From Nymphaea colorata (taxonomy: Eukaryota; Streptophyta; Magnoliopsida; Nymphaeales; Nymphaeaceae), in contig NC_045150.1 in the NCBI RefSeq assembly GCF_008831285.2, positions 6,524,001-6,584,000 on the forward strand: 60,000 nt of DNA, written 5' to 3'. This document shows, piece after piece, positions 10,879 through 22,505 of this stretch. The notes beneath the pieces are model-generated. The model saw only the letters and a program-made list of their open reading frames with translations. It ran no database searches and was not told the DNA's origin. The translations under genes were made by a program, and so were the position numbers. Each line of letters opens with the position of its first letter. Positions within the stretch are counted from its first letter, which is position 1.

Positions 10879-11520
10879 GATGAATCAACTTTGATATGGT
10901 ATTCGGGTGGTGAAGAAAAAAAATTGAAGATTGCTTCTGTGTCCAAAATCATTCCTGGACAAAGAACGGTTAGTTGTGACTTGTTCATCAAAATGCCCTC
11001 ACTACATTAGATTTTTCATGAAAGGTTGTTGAAGTTATCATGATCTATCAAAATAGCATTCCAAATTGTCTTTATTCTTGTTGGACAAAATCTATGGTTG
11101 CTGTTAATCAAATTTGATCTGTTGTTTCCAGCCAATTTTCAAACGCTATTTGTGTCCTGAGAAGGATTACTTGTCCTTTTCGTTGATATATGACAATGGT
11201 GAACGGTCTCTTGATCTGGTAGGTTCATGTTCAGTGTTTCTGTTTATGCATTAAATATGCTTCTTCATTATGCTTATGGATTTATTTCCTTAGGTCTGCA
11301 AGGATAAGATTGAGGCTGAAGCATGGTTTGCTGGATTGAAGGCATTGATTTCTTCAGGTCAGCATGAGCGATCAAAAATTGATGGCAGGAGTAACAGAGG
11401 CCTATATTTCGATGTAATTTTTGTTCTCTCTAAATTGGACCTAGTGGTTCGTATATAACTGTGTAAAACTTTTTGTTCACGACACTATATTGTTAGTCTC
11501 TCTCTTTTCTCTCTCTCTCT

Positions 11521-11594
<74 letters not shown>

Positions 11595-11876
11595 ATATAT
11601 ATTTTTATATATAAACAAAGAGAGAGAAAGAGAGAGAGAGAGAGACTCATAATTGCTAGATATTAGATGGATGAGGAACAATCTTGGCCCTCGATCTTTT
11701 TCAGTTTGATGGTTGCAAGAAAAATATGGGGAAAAAAGTCGACACAGGTGCTTCATGACGAAAATGCCCCATAACCTTTTTCTCCTTGTTTCCTTTCAAC
11801 CACTGATATGGAAAAGATTAAGGACTGAGATTGTTCCTTATCCATCCAACATTTACATGTCTAGCATCTATATCTA

Positions 11877-11915
<39 letters not shown>

Positions 11916-13149
11916 GTTACATATTTATAAATTATATACACACAGATAATTTAGATATAACCTCAGTTCAAACTGAAAAAAGCACTTTGTAGTATCCAAT
12001 TAAAAATGTTTATATTTTTCAGTAATACATCCTTGATTATTGATGCTAGATTTATTGCCCACAGTTGTTAAATTTTTATCGCCCTATCTTAAATGACTTA
12101 GAAACCAACAAAAATAATTAATTGTTATCTTGTTTGAATTTATTCGTCACTAATGGTTTGATTTAGATTTTTTTTCCTTCCCTACTCTTAAAATCGGAAG
12201 AATTACAAGCAAGTGATTTTTGCGAGGATTTTGATGAAAAATAGGTGCATCTATATAAATTCTTAGAGGCATGCTCCTTTAGCTCTTTGTAGTGGTTTTC
12301 TAAATAAAAAATTCTTTTATGTTGATAGATTTTATGTGGTATCGTGAACTTCATCAAAATAATGTATGCAAAAAGTTTTGATTAACCATGTGTGCTACCG
12401 TAGGCTCTGTTAAATTAACGTATAAAATGGTTCATAAATCTTTTCCTTCCATTAGTTCAATGTTCTTCTACTCTGATGCACTAGATATACTCCCAAAAAA
12501 GAGTTTAAGTATTTTCACGATAAATTTAAGTAAGTTTCAGCAAATTTTCTAAATACTTAATTCGGGTAATAAATTTTCTTGATAATCTTTTTCACTGTTT
12601 TGCTTCTGTGCATTGTATGGACTTTTTTCTGGGGCACATGCATGTGTATGTCTGCTATGGCTGGTTGTACATGCAACCTCATTGGGATCCCATGATCCAA
12701 GTTGTTTTGACCTAATCTGATGGCATAGACATATTTATTATGTTCATGAACCTTTAAGTTAGCCTACTTGTATTTGTGACAAAAAAAATGTTTCTTGAGC
12801 CTACCAAATTTGATGAATTTTTCATCTTTTTTTTTGTTTTTGGATACCTGAAAATCCTCTGTACATTCTGCTGATTCAGAAGTTAATCTTCCTAAACAAG
12901 CAGTGTAACGGTCAGATTTTAAAGTTTACTACGTCATTTGCATATCCAATATATATATAGTGTGCGTCTCAATGATAGGCTGTTCCTCATTTACTCCTCT
13001 TGAGACTGGATATGCCTCAACAGCTTAAATGAGAGACCATGTTTTTAATTGTTACTATCTGACTAACCATTTACTGGACGAAGAGGAGAGAGTTTCTCCT
13101 CAAAGATGCAGTAACTATGGATTGCAATCTTGCATGGGGTGTTTCTCCA

Positions 13150-13183
<34 letters not shown>

Positions 13184-16100
13184 CTGCATGGACGATGGAT
13201 GCTCTATTGCAGCCTTGCTCGTAGTACATGATGGCATGGTGCAGCATCATGCCACATGAATAGAGTTCTATCTCTCTCTTTTTCTCATTAGACCTTTCAG
13301 ACGCTGGCTAATTTCTTCTATTGTTCTTGTTTTCTTTTTCTTCTTAATTTGCTTTTCCTGACACCAGTTAAGATTTTATTTTATGTATTTTTCATTTTGT
13401 CTAAAATATGTTAGTCTTCAGTTTTGATGCAATCTGCAATTGTTAAAACTTAAAGCATAATAGCTCCATGCGTTTACCCTAGCATACTAACAGTAGGTCA
13501 GTGTTGCTTTAGTTTGAAGCCTACTTGTCATGAAGATAAATACGCAAACATGGTTAGCGACAGCTGGTTTGGCCCATAAGCCCAATATTTCCTCCATGTT
13601 CAACTTGCTTTTATAATTCATATCCAAGCAGTATGTCTCAATCATGGTTGCACACATTGTCACAAATTTTGCTGTTTTCTTTCTTTGAGAAAAAAAAAGA
13701 GCAAGAAAATACTGGAAAATGAGAAAAAAATGAAAAAGTCATGATATTTTGGAAGAATTACAAAACTAAAATATCTCATTTTGTCACCTTTCTTGGCGTT
13801 CGTTTATAAGAATGTTTCTTAATATACTTTAAAATTTTTCAGGTTTATTTTTAACATTTTAACGATTGTGTAGAATTTTTAATTTTTTATCAATGTTCTG
13901 TAAGAAAACAGTAAAATACTCCAGTATACTTTCAATGCATGTTCCTTTAATGTTTAATTTGGGTTTCTTTTGGAGACTGCCTAATCCTGCCTACGTTTTG
14001 GGATGCTCTGGGCAGCTCCTAGCTCTTTTGACTATATCGATATATCACAAATATTTGTCTTCAATGTCCTTGTTGAGAAAAGATGAGAGAAGAAAGCTGT
14101 AACTCTGCCTCAATTGTTTTTAATCCAGGAGGACTGGAAGATTAAATTTCTGAGAAATATGAATAACTTTTTTGTATTTGGCCTTCACCCCTCTTGCTAA
14201 CATTCTGTTTTTTTCTGGGGAATTTTCAGGGTAGTGGTGATTTTACTTCTGACAGTCAAAGCGAGAACTCCCTTGCTAAGACACTAGAGACTAGATCAGA
14301 CAAATGTTCGAAGAACTTGAATAGACCTCTCTCTGATGAGAACTCCACAAATGCTGTTAGATCATATATAGGGACAGACAATACAAATATGCAAGTTAAA
14401 GGAGCAAATTCTGATGCTTTTCGTGTCAGTGTCTCAAGTGCCCTTAGCTCTTCCAGTCAGGGTTCTGCTCAGGATGATTGTGATGCTTTTGGAGATGTTT
14501 ATATCTGGGGACAAATTTTCTGTGATGCCTCCTTGCTTAATGGAAATGTTGTGACTCCTAGAACTGACTTGTTACTTCCTAGGTCTCTTGATTCAAACTT
14601 AGTTTTAGATGTTCATGCTGTCTCTTGTGGGGGTAGACATGCTGCTCTTGTTACCAGACAAGGAGAAGTATTTACATGGGGTGAAGAATCTGGTGGACGA
14701 CTTGGGCATGGGGTTGGAATGGATTCCAGTCAGCCTCAACTGGTTGAATTGTTTACAACCTGCAATGCTGACTTTGTTGCTTGTGGTGAGTTCCATACAT
14801 GTGCAGTTACTATGGCTGGTGATCTTTTCACTTGGGGGGATGCCACACATACCGCTGGACTTCTTGGCCATACCAGTGAAGTTAGCCACTGGATACCGAA
14901 GAGGGTTTGTGGGCCTCTAGAGGGAATTCAGGTTGCAGGTTTGTCTTGTGGTACATGGCACACTGCCTTGATTACTTCAACTGGACAATTGTATACGTTT
15001 GGTGATGGAACATTTGGCGTACTGGGGCATGGTGATCGGACAAGTGTTCCATTCCCACGGGAAGTGGAATCTCTGAAGGGCTTGAAAACAATTGCAGTTG
15101 CATGCGGAGTGTGGCATACGGCTGCTGTGGTTGAAGTAATCGTGACACAGTCTAGTGTCACTACTTCATCTGGGAAGTTGTTTACCTGGGGTGATGGAGA
15201 CAAGAACCGTCTTGGTCATGGAGATAAAGAAATCTGGACTGTTCCTACTTGTGTACCTTCTCTTATTGAGTATAATTTCCACAAAGTGGCATGTGGCCAC
15301 AACCTTACAGTTGGATTGACTACATCAGGACGTGTTTTTACTATGGGAAGCATGGTTTATGGGCAACTCGGCAATCCCAGGTCAGATGGAAAGGTACCCA
15401 TCTTGGTAGAAGATAAATTGGCAAATGAATCCATTGAAGACATCTCTTGTGGCTCCTACCATGTCGCTGTGCTGACATCAAGAAATGAAGTTTACACCTG
15501 GGGAAAAGGAGCCAATGGAAGATTGGGCCATGGAGACATTGAAGATCGTAAAACTCCCACACTCGTTGAAGCTTTGAAAGATAGGCATGTTAAACATATA
15601 TCTTGTGGTTCAAATTTTGCTGCAGCTATATGTCTTCATAGATGGCTATCTGGAATGGACCAGTCACAATGCTCAGCATGCAGGCAGACATTTGGTTTTA
15701 CAAGGAAGAGACATCATTGCTACAACTGTGGACATGTGCATTGTCATTCTTGCAGCTCTAAAAAAGCCCTAAGAGCAGCTTTATCACCTAATCCAGGCAA
15801 GGCATACCGTGTTTGTGATTCATGTTATTTCAAACTTAACAAAATATCAGAAGCTGGTGGTCCGTCAAGCAACAGGAAGGCTATCCTGCCTCGTTTGTCA
15901 GGTGACAACAAGGATAAGTTAGATAGGCCTGAGAATAGAACTTCAAAGTCAGAGCTTGTTGAATGTATAGATTTCAAAACAGAAAAGCATGGAAAGAGAC
16001 CTGATTCCTTGTCAGTTTTACCCTCTCAGATGGCTAATTCATTACAGTTGAAAGATTTTTCTGTTTCAAGCACAGTGACAAATGCTGTTCATAAACCAGT

Positions 16101-17725
16101 CAATGTACCTCTAAAGTCTGGAATAAATTCTGCAGCTGTTTCACCTTTTTCCAGGAAGTCCAGTCCACGTCGTTCTGTGACACCTGTCCCTACAACAGGT
16201 GGGATTTCTTTTTCAAAAAGCATTGCTGATGCACTTAAGAGAACAAATGAACTTCTAACACATGAAGTGCAGAAGCTACAGGCACAGGTAAGTGGAATTA
16301 TTTATTGAACTTCAATTTAGCTTTTTAGCTTGGAAACCAAATTATAGATTTGTGCCCCTTGTTCTAGGTTGACAGTCTGAAACAACAATGTGAACTCCAA
16401 GATTATGAGTTGCAGAAATCAGCGAGGAAGGCTCAGGAAGCCATGTCACAGGCTGCTGAAGAATCTTCAAAATGCAAAGCAGCTAAGGAAGTCATTAAAT
16501 CATTAACTTTGCAGGTGATTTATTAGTCAGCTTTTAGTTGAGAATCAGTAATTTTGCTCCATTAGTAGGGTATTCTTTACTCTCTTTGTTAAGGTTAAAG
16601 GAACAATATAAAAAAAGGCTGTGATACCTGTAATCTGTTAAAAAGGAAAAGTTTGGGTGTTGAAAGTGAACAAGTTAATCATGGATGTCGAAAGTGCACA
16701 AGTTACAAAATGGGTTTCTTGATTGAATGATTCAAATCACTTCAGACATCGTTTTGGTAGGCATTACTCTGCTGTGTGCTAAACATACTTGTATTCAGGA
16801 AACCATTCATTACCAATTCATGGTATGACGCCCCTATTCATCAAGCTTTTGGAACTTCGTGGGATCTATTTGCTTCATTTTGTTTTGACATGCTTTGCTG
16901 ATTATATTTCTGTGCTTCTCTCATTGGTGGAATCAGCTGAAGGATATAGCTGAGAGACTCCCGCCTGGGGCTTACTGTTGTGATGATATAAGGCCAATCT
17001 TCTTGCCTGACACTGTTGAAGCAAACTCCACTCGTCATTCTGATGCTAAGGAAGTGAACCATCATGTAAATTACGTGAACCATGGTACACGTATAGAATC
17101 TCTGACATTGACTGGATTTCAGAGGGGGTTGAATTTTTCGGGAGATGACCAACTTGATACCAGCACAAGAAATTCACACACGCAAGATCCAAAATTGCAC
17201 CATTCTAGTGGTGAGTTGGGGCTGGCCAATTCAGTTATGCAAAGCGGTGAAGAAAAATTGTCACCAGCCAATGGTTCAGCAGAACATTCCGGGACAGAAT
17301 CAGAGACAGTTCAGAGCTGGCAAAATGGTGCGGGCCTCTTGTTGGACAGTAATAATCAGGTGGAGTCAGAAAAAGTAGAACAATATGAACCGGGCGTATA
17401 TATAACTCTGTTGACTCTGCGAGATGGAACTAAAGACATCAAACGAGTAAGATTCAGGTAATCATCTATAGTCTGTCTTTTTAACTGTTTACTTTTCACA
17501 TTTAAGTATCAATTTTGAGATGGTCAGATGGCCTAATTGTTCAGTGTTTTTCATACAAAAGACAATCCTTTTCTTATTCAACTTTCTTGGCTCAGTCGCA
17601 AGAGGTTTGCCGAGCACCAGGCGGAAACTTGGTGGTCAGAGAATCGAGAAAAAGTGTTTGCCAAGTACAGTATTGGGGGAGAGGACAAGTCCTTGATTCG
17701 GATATCAGCGGATGCTGGACCCTGA
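10879..17725 (+). CDS. PRAF: PRAF-type protein (PH, RCC1 repeats, FYVE, BRX), first exon not in view
   Basis: Seven exons join in phase: 10879-10968, 11132-11218, 11294-11413, 14230-16287, 16368-16514, 16937-17457 and 17596-17725 (TGA), all with GT-AG borders. They encode about 1,050 residues. The PH domain ([36 protein letters not shown]) is spread over the first three. RCC1 repeats with recurring C-G-x-x-H and W/F-G-x-G-x-x-G-x-L-G-H-G motifs cover about 14494-15640. The FYVE finger ([15 protein letters not shown]) is at about 15670-15830. A serine-rich linker and a coiled coil follow, then the C-terminal BRX domain ([17 protein letters not shown]). Plant PRAFs bind phosphoinositides and act with small GTPases and in cell polarity. 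The missing first exon should encode about 50 residues. The intron at 11414-14229 holds a foldback element and SSRs. Confidence 0.93.
11490..11915. mobile_element. Foldback element with CT/TA/GA flanks in a PRAF intron
   Basis: The arms 11663-11737 and 11764-11851 are inverted, imperfect copies. Both contain 'gatggat(a/g)aggaacaatc' in their own orientation, then a T-rich stretch, then 'tggttg', then a purine-rich end. The loop is only about 25 bp. The left side is bordered by a CT tract, a (TA)n run (11524-11602) and a GA tract, which themselves form an inverted repeat. The right side is bordered by another (TA)n run (about 11876-11911). The structure fits a MITE or foldback element inserted in or expanding at TA repeats. 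I did not recognise its family. Confidence 0.65.
11524..11602 (+). repeat. (TA)n microsatellite
   Basis: A long TA run, almost pure up to about 11589 and then imperfect. It is flanked by CT-rich sequence on the left and GA-rich sequence on the right, so the whole 11495-11645 block is self-complementary. Confidence 0.95.
13150..13183 (+). repeat. (TC)n(TG)n compound microsatellite
   Basis: A CT run changes directly into a GT run inside the large PRAF intron. A short open frame crossing it is explained by the repeat. Confidence 0.9.
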
Positions 17726-17757
17726 CAAATTTAGTTCAGTTACTGATTAAAAGAATC

Positions 17758-17972
17758 TAACGGCATTGCCGATGTCGCCATTTGCAAAATGAATGCAGCG
17801 GCCAAAGCCAGTGGCTCAGGACTTTTGTTCCTGCCAAAACTTGCCCCTTAGGCACTGACAGGAATTAACGGCATTATCAATGTTACCATTTACAAAACAA
17901 ATGCAGCGGCCAAAGCCAATGGCTCAGGACTTCCATCCCTGCCAAAGCTTGCACCATAGGCACTGACAGGAT
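17758..17972 (+). repeat. Tandem duplication (108-bp unit) in the PRAF 3' UTR
   Basis: Two copies start with 'taacggcatt' at 17758 and 17866. Each contains 'aaatgcagcggccaaagcca' and ends with 'ggcactgacagga'. They lie 32 bp after the PRAF stop codon, so they are probably transcribed. The copies differ by roughly 10-15%. Confidence 0.9.
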
Positions 17973-19079
17973 TATAAAGAGGATATGTACATACATTTTC
18001 CATGTCAGTTTTAACAATTGCCTGTCTGCATATTTTGCTTTTTTTTTTTTGGGCTCTCCCTTTGTCCTGCTGTATTAAGTGTACATATATTTCTCTTAAG
18101 ATATAAGTTGGGAACCATTTTAGTGTGCTTGCCGTTTTCTGTCAAAATGTATTAAATAGTAAAATGCCAGTCTGATACTGTTTGACCTGAGCCTTTCAAG
18201 CTCTAGAGATGGCCGTGTCTCCTCATCCTACAATGTAACTCATTGGAGCTTGCTGTGCTGCGGCCTTCTACGTTCTACCATGGGGCTGTGGGAGAGCAGG
18301 TTTTGACTTGAAATCTAATTGCATTCTTTGGTGTTTCCAGACACGGATAAGCCTCATATGGTGCCGTCATGGTACTAAATTAGCGTTATTTGAAGACATG
18401 TTTCTATAACAGAATTTAACACATTAAGTTCTGTAGAACGTTTTAAACAGATTATACCTATCCATATTTTGCTACTATTGCATTCAGGATTCCCGTTATA
18501 TGCTGCCTGTTGATTTCATACTCCACCTTCCTTGCAATCGCTTTGACTCTCGCTTCATGAATCTCTCACAGCTTACTGCAACTTATTAAATCGAAACATG
18601 CGTGGCAAAAGCTAGAAACTTTGTGACCTTTAGGTATGTAAGGCATGTTCAGCTGGTCTTCGACAGTCTGAGGTGCTAGATTAGTAGAACCAGATTTTCA
18701 AATGTGAAGAAAGTATAAGAACTTGAAGTCTAAACATATCATTCATAGGAGAATCATATCGTAGGGAAATAAGAGTTTTGTTAAAGCTATACAAAAAGAA
18801 GAATATTTTTATTCCTGCCTTCGCAATGTACGGACAACCATTCGATACTGAAATAGAAAAACTTGATTTTGTTAAACTAGTTGAAGAACGAACAGAGTGG
18901 TGTAACATACAAAAGGCTTCTCATGAAAGCCCTAGACCACCCTATTGGGCTACAACAGGATATTGAAATAAGGCTCAAGAAAAGCCGACAAAAAATTTAT
19001 GCTTTACAAATCATCCATTCTAATGCATTTGCTACATCAACTGGTAGAGATTTACACCTGCTGCCCAATACCCCAAATT
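17973..19079. other. Region between the convergent PRAF and DUF167 genes
   Basis: It should hold the PRAF 3' end and the DUF167 3' UTR. I see no canonical AATAAA within the first few hundred bases after PRAF. Short open frames at 18681-18966 on both strands have no recognisable family motif. Nothing else is supported. Confidence 0.5.
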
Positions 19080-19241
19080 CTATGAATTGCAATTGCAATT
19101 TTTCTTCAAGGCATCCAAGACGGCATCCAAGGAAGCATCTTCAACAACTACAACCTTGTCTCTGGATTTTGAACCAGAAGCAATGGATATTTGTCTTTTC
19201 TTCAATCCTAGAACCTGTCAACATCATGCATGTTTTTTATG

Positions 19242-19331
<90 letters not shown>

Positions 19332-22300
19332 ATTTCCTAAATTGTGCAAATATTTTATGCTAGAATTTATCAGCCATAATTGCCGAGGAATCAGACTCAA
19401 TGTAAATGAAAGAAGACTATGGAAGCTCACGAACCTTGTGCTGAAAGTACAAATAAGTATCCAGTTTAAGGCAGCAACAGAAAGTTTTTAACATGAAACA
19501 ACGTTGTGCTCTATGGCATCAAATATGCTCTTTTGGTGTTCTTAAGCTCTGGGCTCATGTCATCACTATGAAACTGATTGGCAGTGCTTTCAGGGTCGTC
19601 TTTGCAGAAAAGTATTAGAAATTGACTACCTAATTTCACAGATTTCTTCTCTTAATTTATAAAAAAATTCTATTTTAATTAGGTCAATTTACACAAGACC
19701 TCGATGACCAATCACATCAGTTCTCAGTGACTTCATAAAGGTGCGTACAGATGAAAATCCCTTGTTTTGCTTTCACGTCCCTCTATTGATGCTACAAATG
19801 AATGACCTACACTGGATACCTCCACTTTTTCCTGCATCTACAAGACCTAAAAGAACTTTCCCAGAAGATTTAAAGCATGTCAGAGTCTATTTTCCACCAT
19901 CAAAAGCATTAGCAATCGATGAAGTGGATCAAATAGGCCCAGCAAACTCATGATAGAGTTCTGGTATTAGCTTTCAGGTGGAGAACTTGTAGCCTGGCAC
20001 GTGTGAAACTTCTAATCTATTATTTGCAGCTCAGGCACTGGCCTATAGTGATATGAGTAGAGGTAGGGATTTCTTGAATCTCCACAGGTCTTCCTATTTG
20101 ATGCTACAAGAGTTAGATTTTGGCATGGAAACCATACAAGAAATGAGTATTCAACAGCTCTGCCACTTTTACTTGCTGCAGAACACATAGTTTAGTTGTT
20201 GCCAAAGCCACTGACATCACCTTGTACCCATTACCATTGCCATCACACTTTCCATGTCCATTTTGGTACTGGCTCCCAAAACAAGGCCTCTCTTTGTGAA
20301 CAACATGGTTGACTAGTAATAAATAAGCCTGGGCATTGGGCCGAGCCGCCGGTGGGTACCTAGTACCCGGCCCGACTCGGGCCCGGGCCTGGAAAAAGGG
20401 ACACCTGGCTGGCCCGATCAATTATCGGGCCGGCCCGGGTGGGCCGATAATATTTTTTTAATATATATTTTATTAATTGTCATATATAATTACAATATTT
20501 TATTACAATTAATTATATTTATATAATATTTTATATTAAAAGTATATATTTTTTAATTTAACCGGGCTGGGCCTGAGTCGAGCTCGGGCTCGGGTTTTAA
20601 GTGTCGGGCCGGTCTTGGGTTTCGGGGGGTGAGGCCGGCCCGAGCCTGACTCCTTATCGGGCTGGGCCGGCTTGATGCCCATGCTTAGTAATAAACACCA
20701 TTTTTAGAACCAACATAAATGTATGTCATGTGGGCAGCCGTGGCTCAATTCTGATGGGAAGGCGGCGCTACAGAGGTATAGTCTGGGATATGGAGGTACA
20801 ACTAGGAATTTTATCCAGGTCTGGTTTCCCTTTGAACTCATCCAGAAAAACTAAATAAATACCATTTTTATTTGCATTGGATATATCTGAAAAGGATTCT
20901 TTGGCCTGAAAAGTTTTTCAAAAGTTAAAAAGGAATGAGAGGAAACCAAAACTTATAAAATAGCTGATAGTTCAGAACTTAAGAGAATAATGTTTAAACC
21001 ATGAAGCAACGAATCCCGTCACAAACAATGTTATCAGAATCGGCCTGAGTCGGCTGATTTTAACTGAATAGGTGGCAAAGTGATCTGATTCCACGGCCGA
21101 TTCGAGATTATGTGCCAACTTCTTAATTTTTCCAGAAATATTTTGAAAAGTTTTCTGATTTTTATCATTTCAATACTTTTAATTTTTTTTAAAAAAATCA
21201 AACTTCTAATATTTTTTCCCTTTCATGGCCAATTCCGAGTCAGCCAATTTACTGATCAGCAGCTTAAAAAAAGCAAACAAATGGAACACAAACATTTAAA
21301 GTATGTATAAAAGGATCTTTTTTTTAAGGAAAATAGTGGAATATCATCATGATATGTTTTCAGGCGATATTTTCAGACTATTGCTGACATTTACAACAAC
21401 GAAAAAAAGAGTAAGTATATAATAGCATAAAATCCTCAAACAATGAACCTAGCAAATATCTCATGCTTTAACATTTTACAAATAATCCAGACAATCTAAG
21501 TTAAATACTGGAAACGTAATGACCTTCGCTATTGCAGCTAAAGGGTGACTACTAACTTATGCATATCTCATGGCAATGGCATTTTGTAGCCTTTGCCTAG
21601 ACAAATGAAACTCATAGCCTCCTTTTCCTCCACTGCAACGTGGCCAGCTCTGTCACGCGGGTACTGCTCTTAAGGAGCAGTACCAGCACACAACAAGCTG
21701 TTCATTGTCCTCGACGTGTATCATTAAGAAGTCCCATAAGAAAACTAGATTGAAGTTCTGTACAAGATCAAACCTAAAAATGGAAGGAAGTTTTGACACG
21801 CAAAAAGAGCAAACAAAGACCCCTAAACCCTAAATCTCTCTCCAGATTGGAAAGAAACGAATTGTAGGAAAAAAGAAGGCCAAGGAAATCTTCGGAGTCC
21901 GCCTCGCCAGATTGAGCCTTAGGACTCTGAAACAACAGGTTAGTATTCCACCAGGTTAAACTGATGCTTTTGTTCGATAGTATGAATCTAAACCGAAAAT
22001 CCATGAATCCACCGCGGCAATGTGGAATTAAGTGATAAAACCGTTTATCTAAATCCCAATTCTCGTTTGCAGATGAAACAAAATTCTAATTCTCATCCAT
22101 AGAACTGTAAACAGAACCGGGAACAAGAAAGAAAAGGCTGAAAACGACATCCATAAGTCAAAGGTACTTACCGAGCTAATAAAATCGAGCAGCGCTGCGT
22201 TCGCTTCCCCGTCCTTTGCAGGGGCATCAATCTGAACTCCGACTGCTTCGTCGCTCACATCTACAGTTAACAAAGAGACAACCACATAGCGAGAGAGAGA

Positions 22301-22505
22301 GAGGGAGAGAGAGAGAGAGAGAGAGAGATCAGTTACCTGTCACAGCAGAGATCTTGGCCCCGGGCTTTGCGTGGATGGTGATGGCGACGGAAGCCGGAGG
22401 AACGAGGCGGAGGCACGCCGGAGTATTCTTCCCGGCTACCTGTCGAGGCTGGGTCGAGGCGGGCACGAGTTCGCCAGCCTTTGCCTTCCCACGTTTGGGC
22501 GCCAT
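19080..22505 (-). CDS. DUF167 / YggU-family (UPF0235) protein
   Basis: Three minus-strand exons join in phase: 22505-22337 (ATG at 22505), 22260-22172 and 19214-19080 (TAG), encoding 130 residues. The order of family motifs is complete: [10 protein letters not shown] in exon 1, [20 protein letters not shown] in exon 2, then a [18 protein letters not shown] stretch in exon 3. Borders are GT-AG (donors CAG|GTAACT and TCG|GTAAGT, acceptors CTGTAG and TGACAG). Plant homologues are small proteins of unknown function, about 125-130 aa, with a lysine-rich N-terminus like the [11 protein letters not shown] seen here. The second intron is about 2.96 kb and contains a hAT-like MITE and a CT tract near the acceptor. 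Exon 1 is GC-rich compared with its surroundings. The role of the protein is not known. Confidence 0.9.
19249..19326 (+). repeat. (GA)n microsatellite next to the DUF167 exon 3 acceptor
   Basis: About 38 GA units. On the coding (minus) strand this is a (TC)n tract ending about 34 bp before the exon 3 splice acceptor (exon start 19214). It may serve as, or interfere with, the pyrimidine tract. Confidence 0.95.
20323..20686. mobile_element. hAT-like MITE, 364 bp, with 8-bp target duplication
   Basis: The left end AAGCCTGGGCAT and the inverted right end AAGCATGGGCAT match at 11 of 12 positions. The element is bounded by AGTAATAA at 20315-20322 and again at 20687-20694. An 8-bp duplication is the hAT hallmark. 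Both arms are very GC-rich (runs of gggccggcccgg type) and the centre (about 20445-20560) is AT-rich. It has no coding capacity and lies in the second DUF167 intron. Confidence 0.88.

Noticed and set aside
21774-22004. Possible alternative exon 3 of the DUF167 gene ('cctgttgtttcag' acceptor, then VLRLNLARR in one frame)
   Set aside because: The in-phase reading does not fit the family. The piece at 19214-19080 does.
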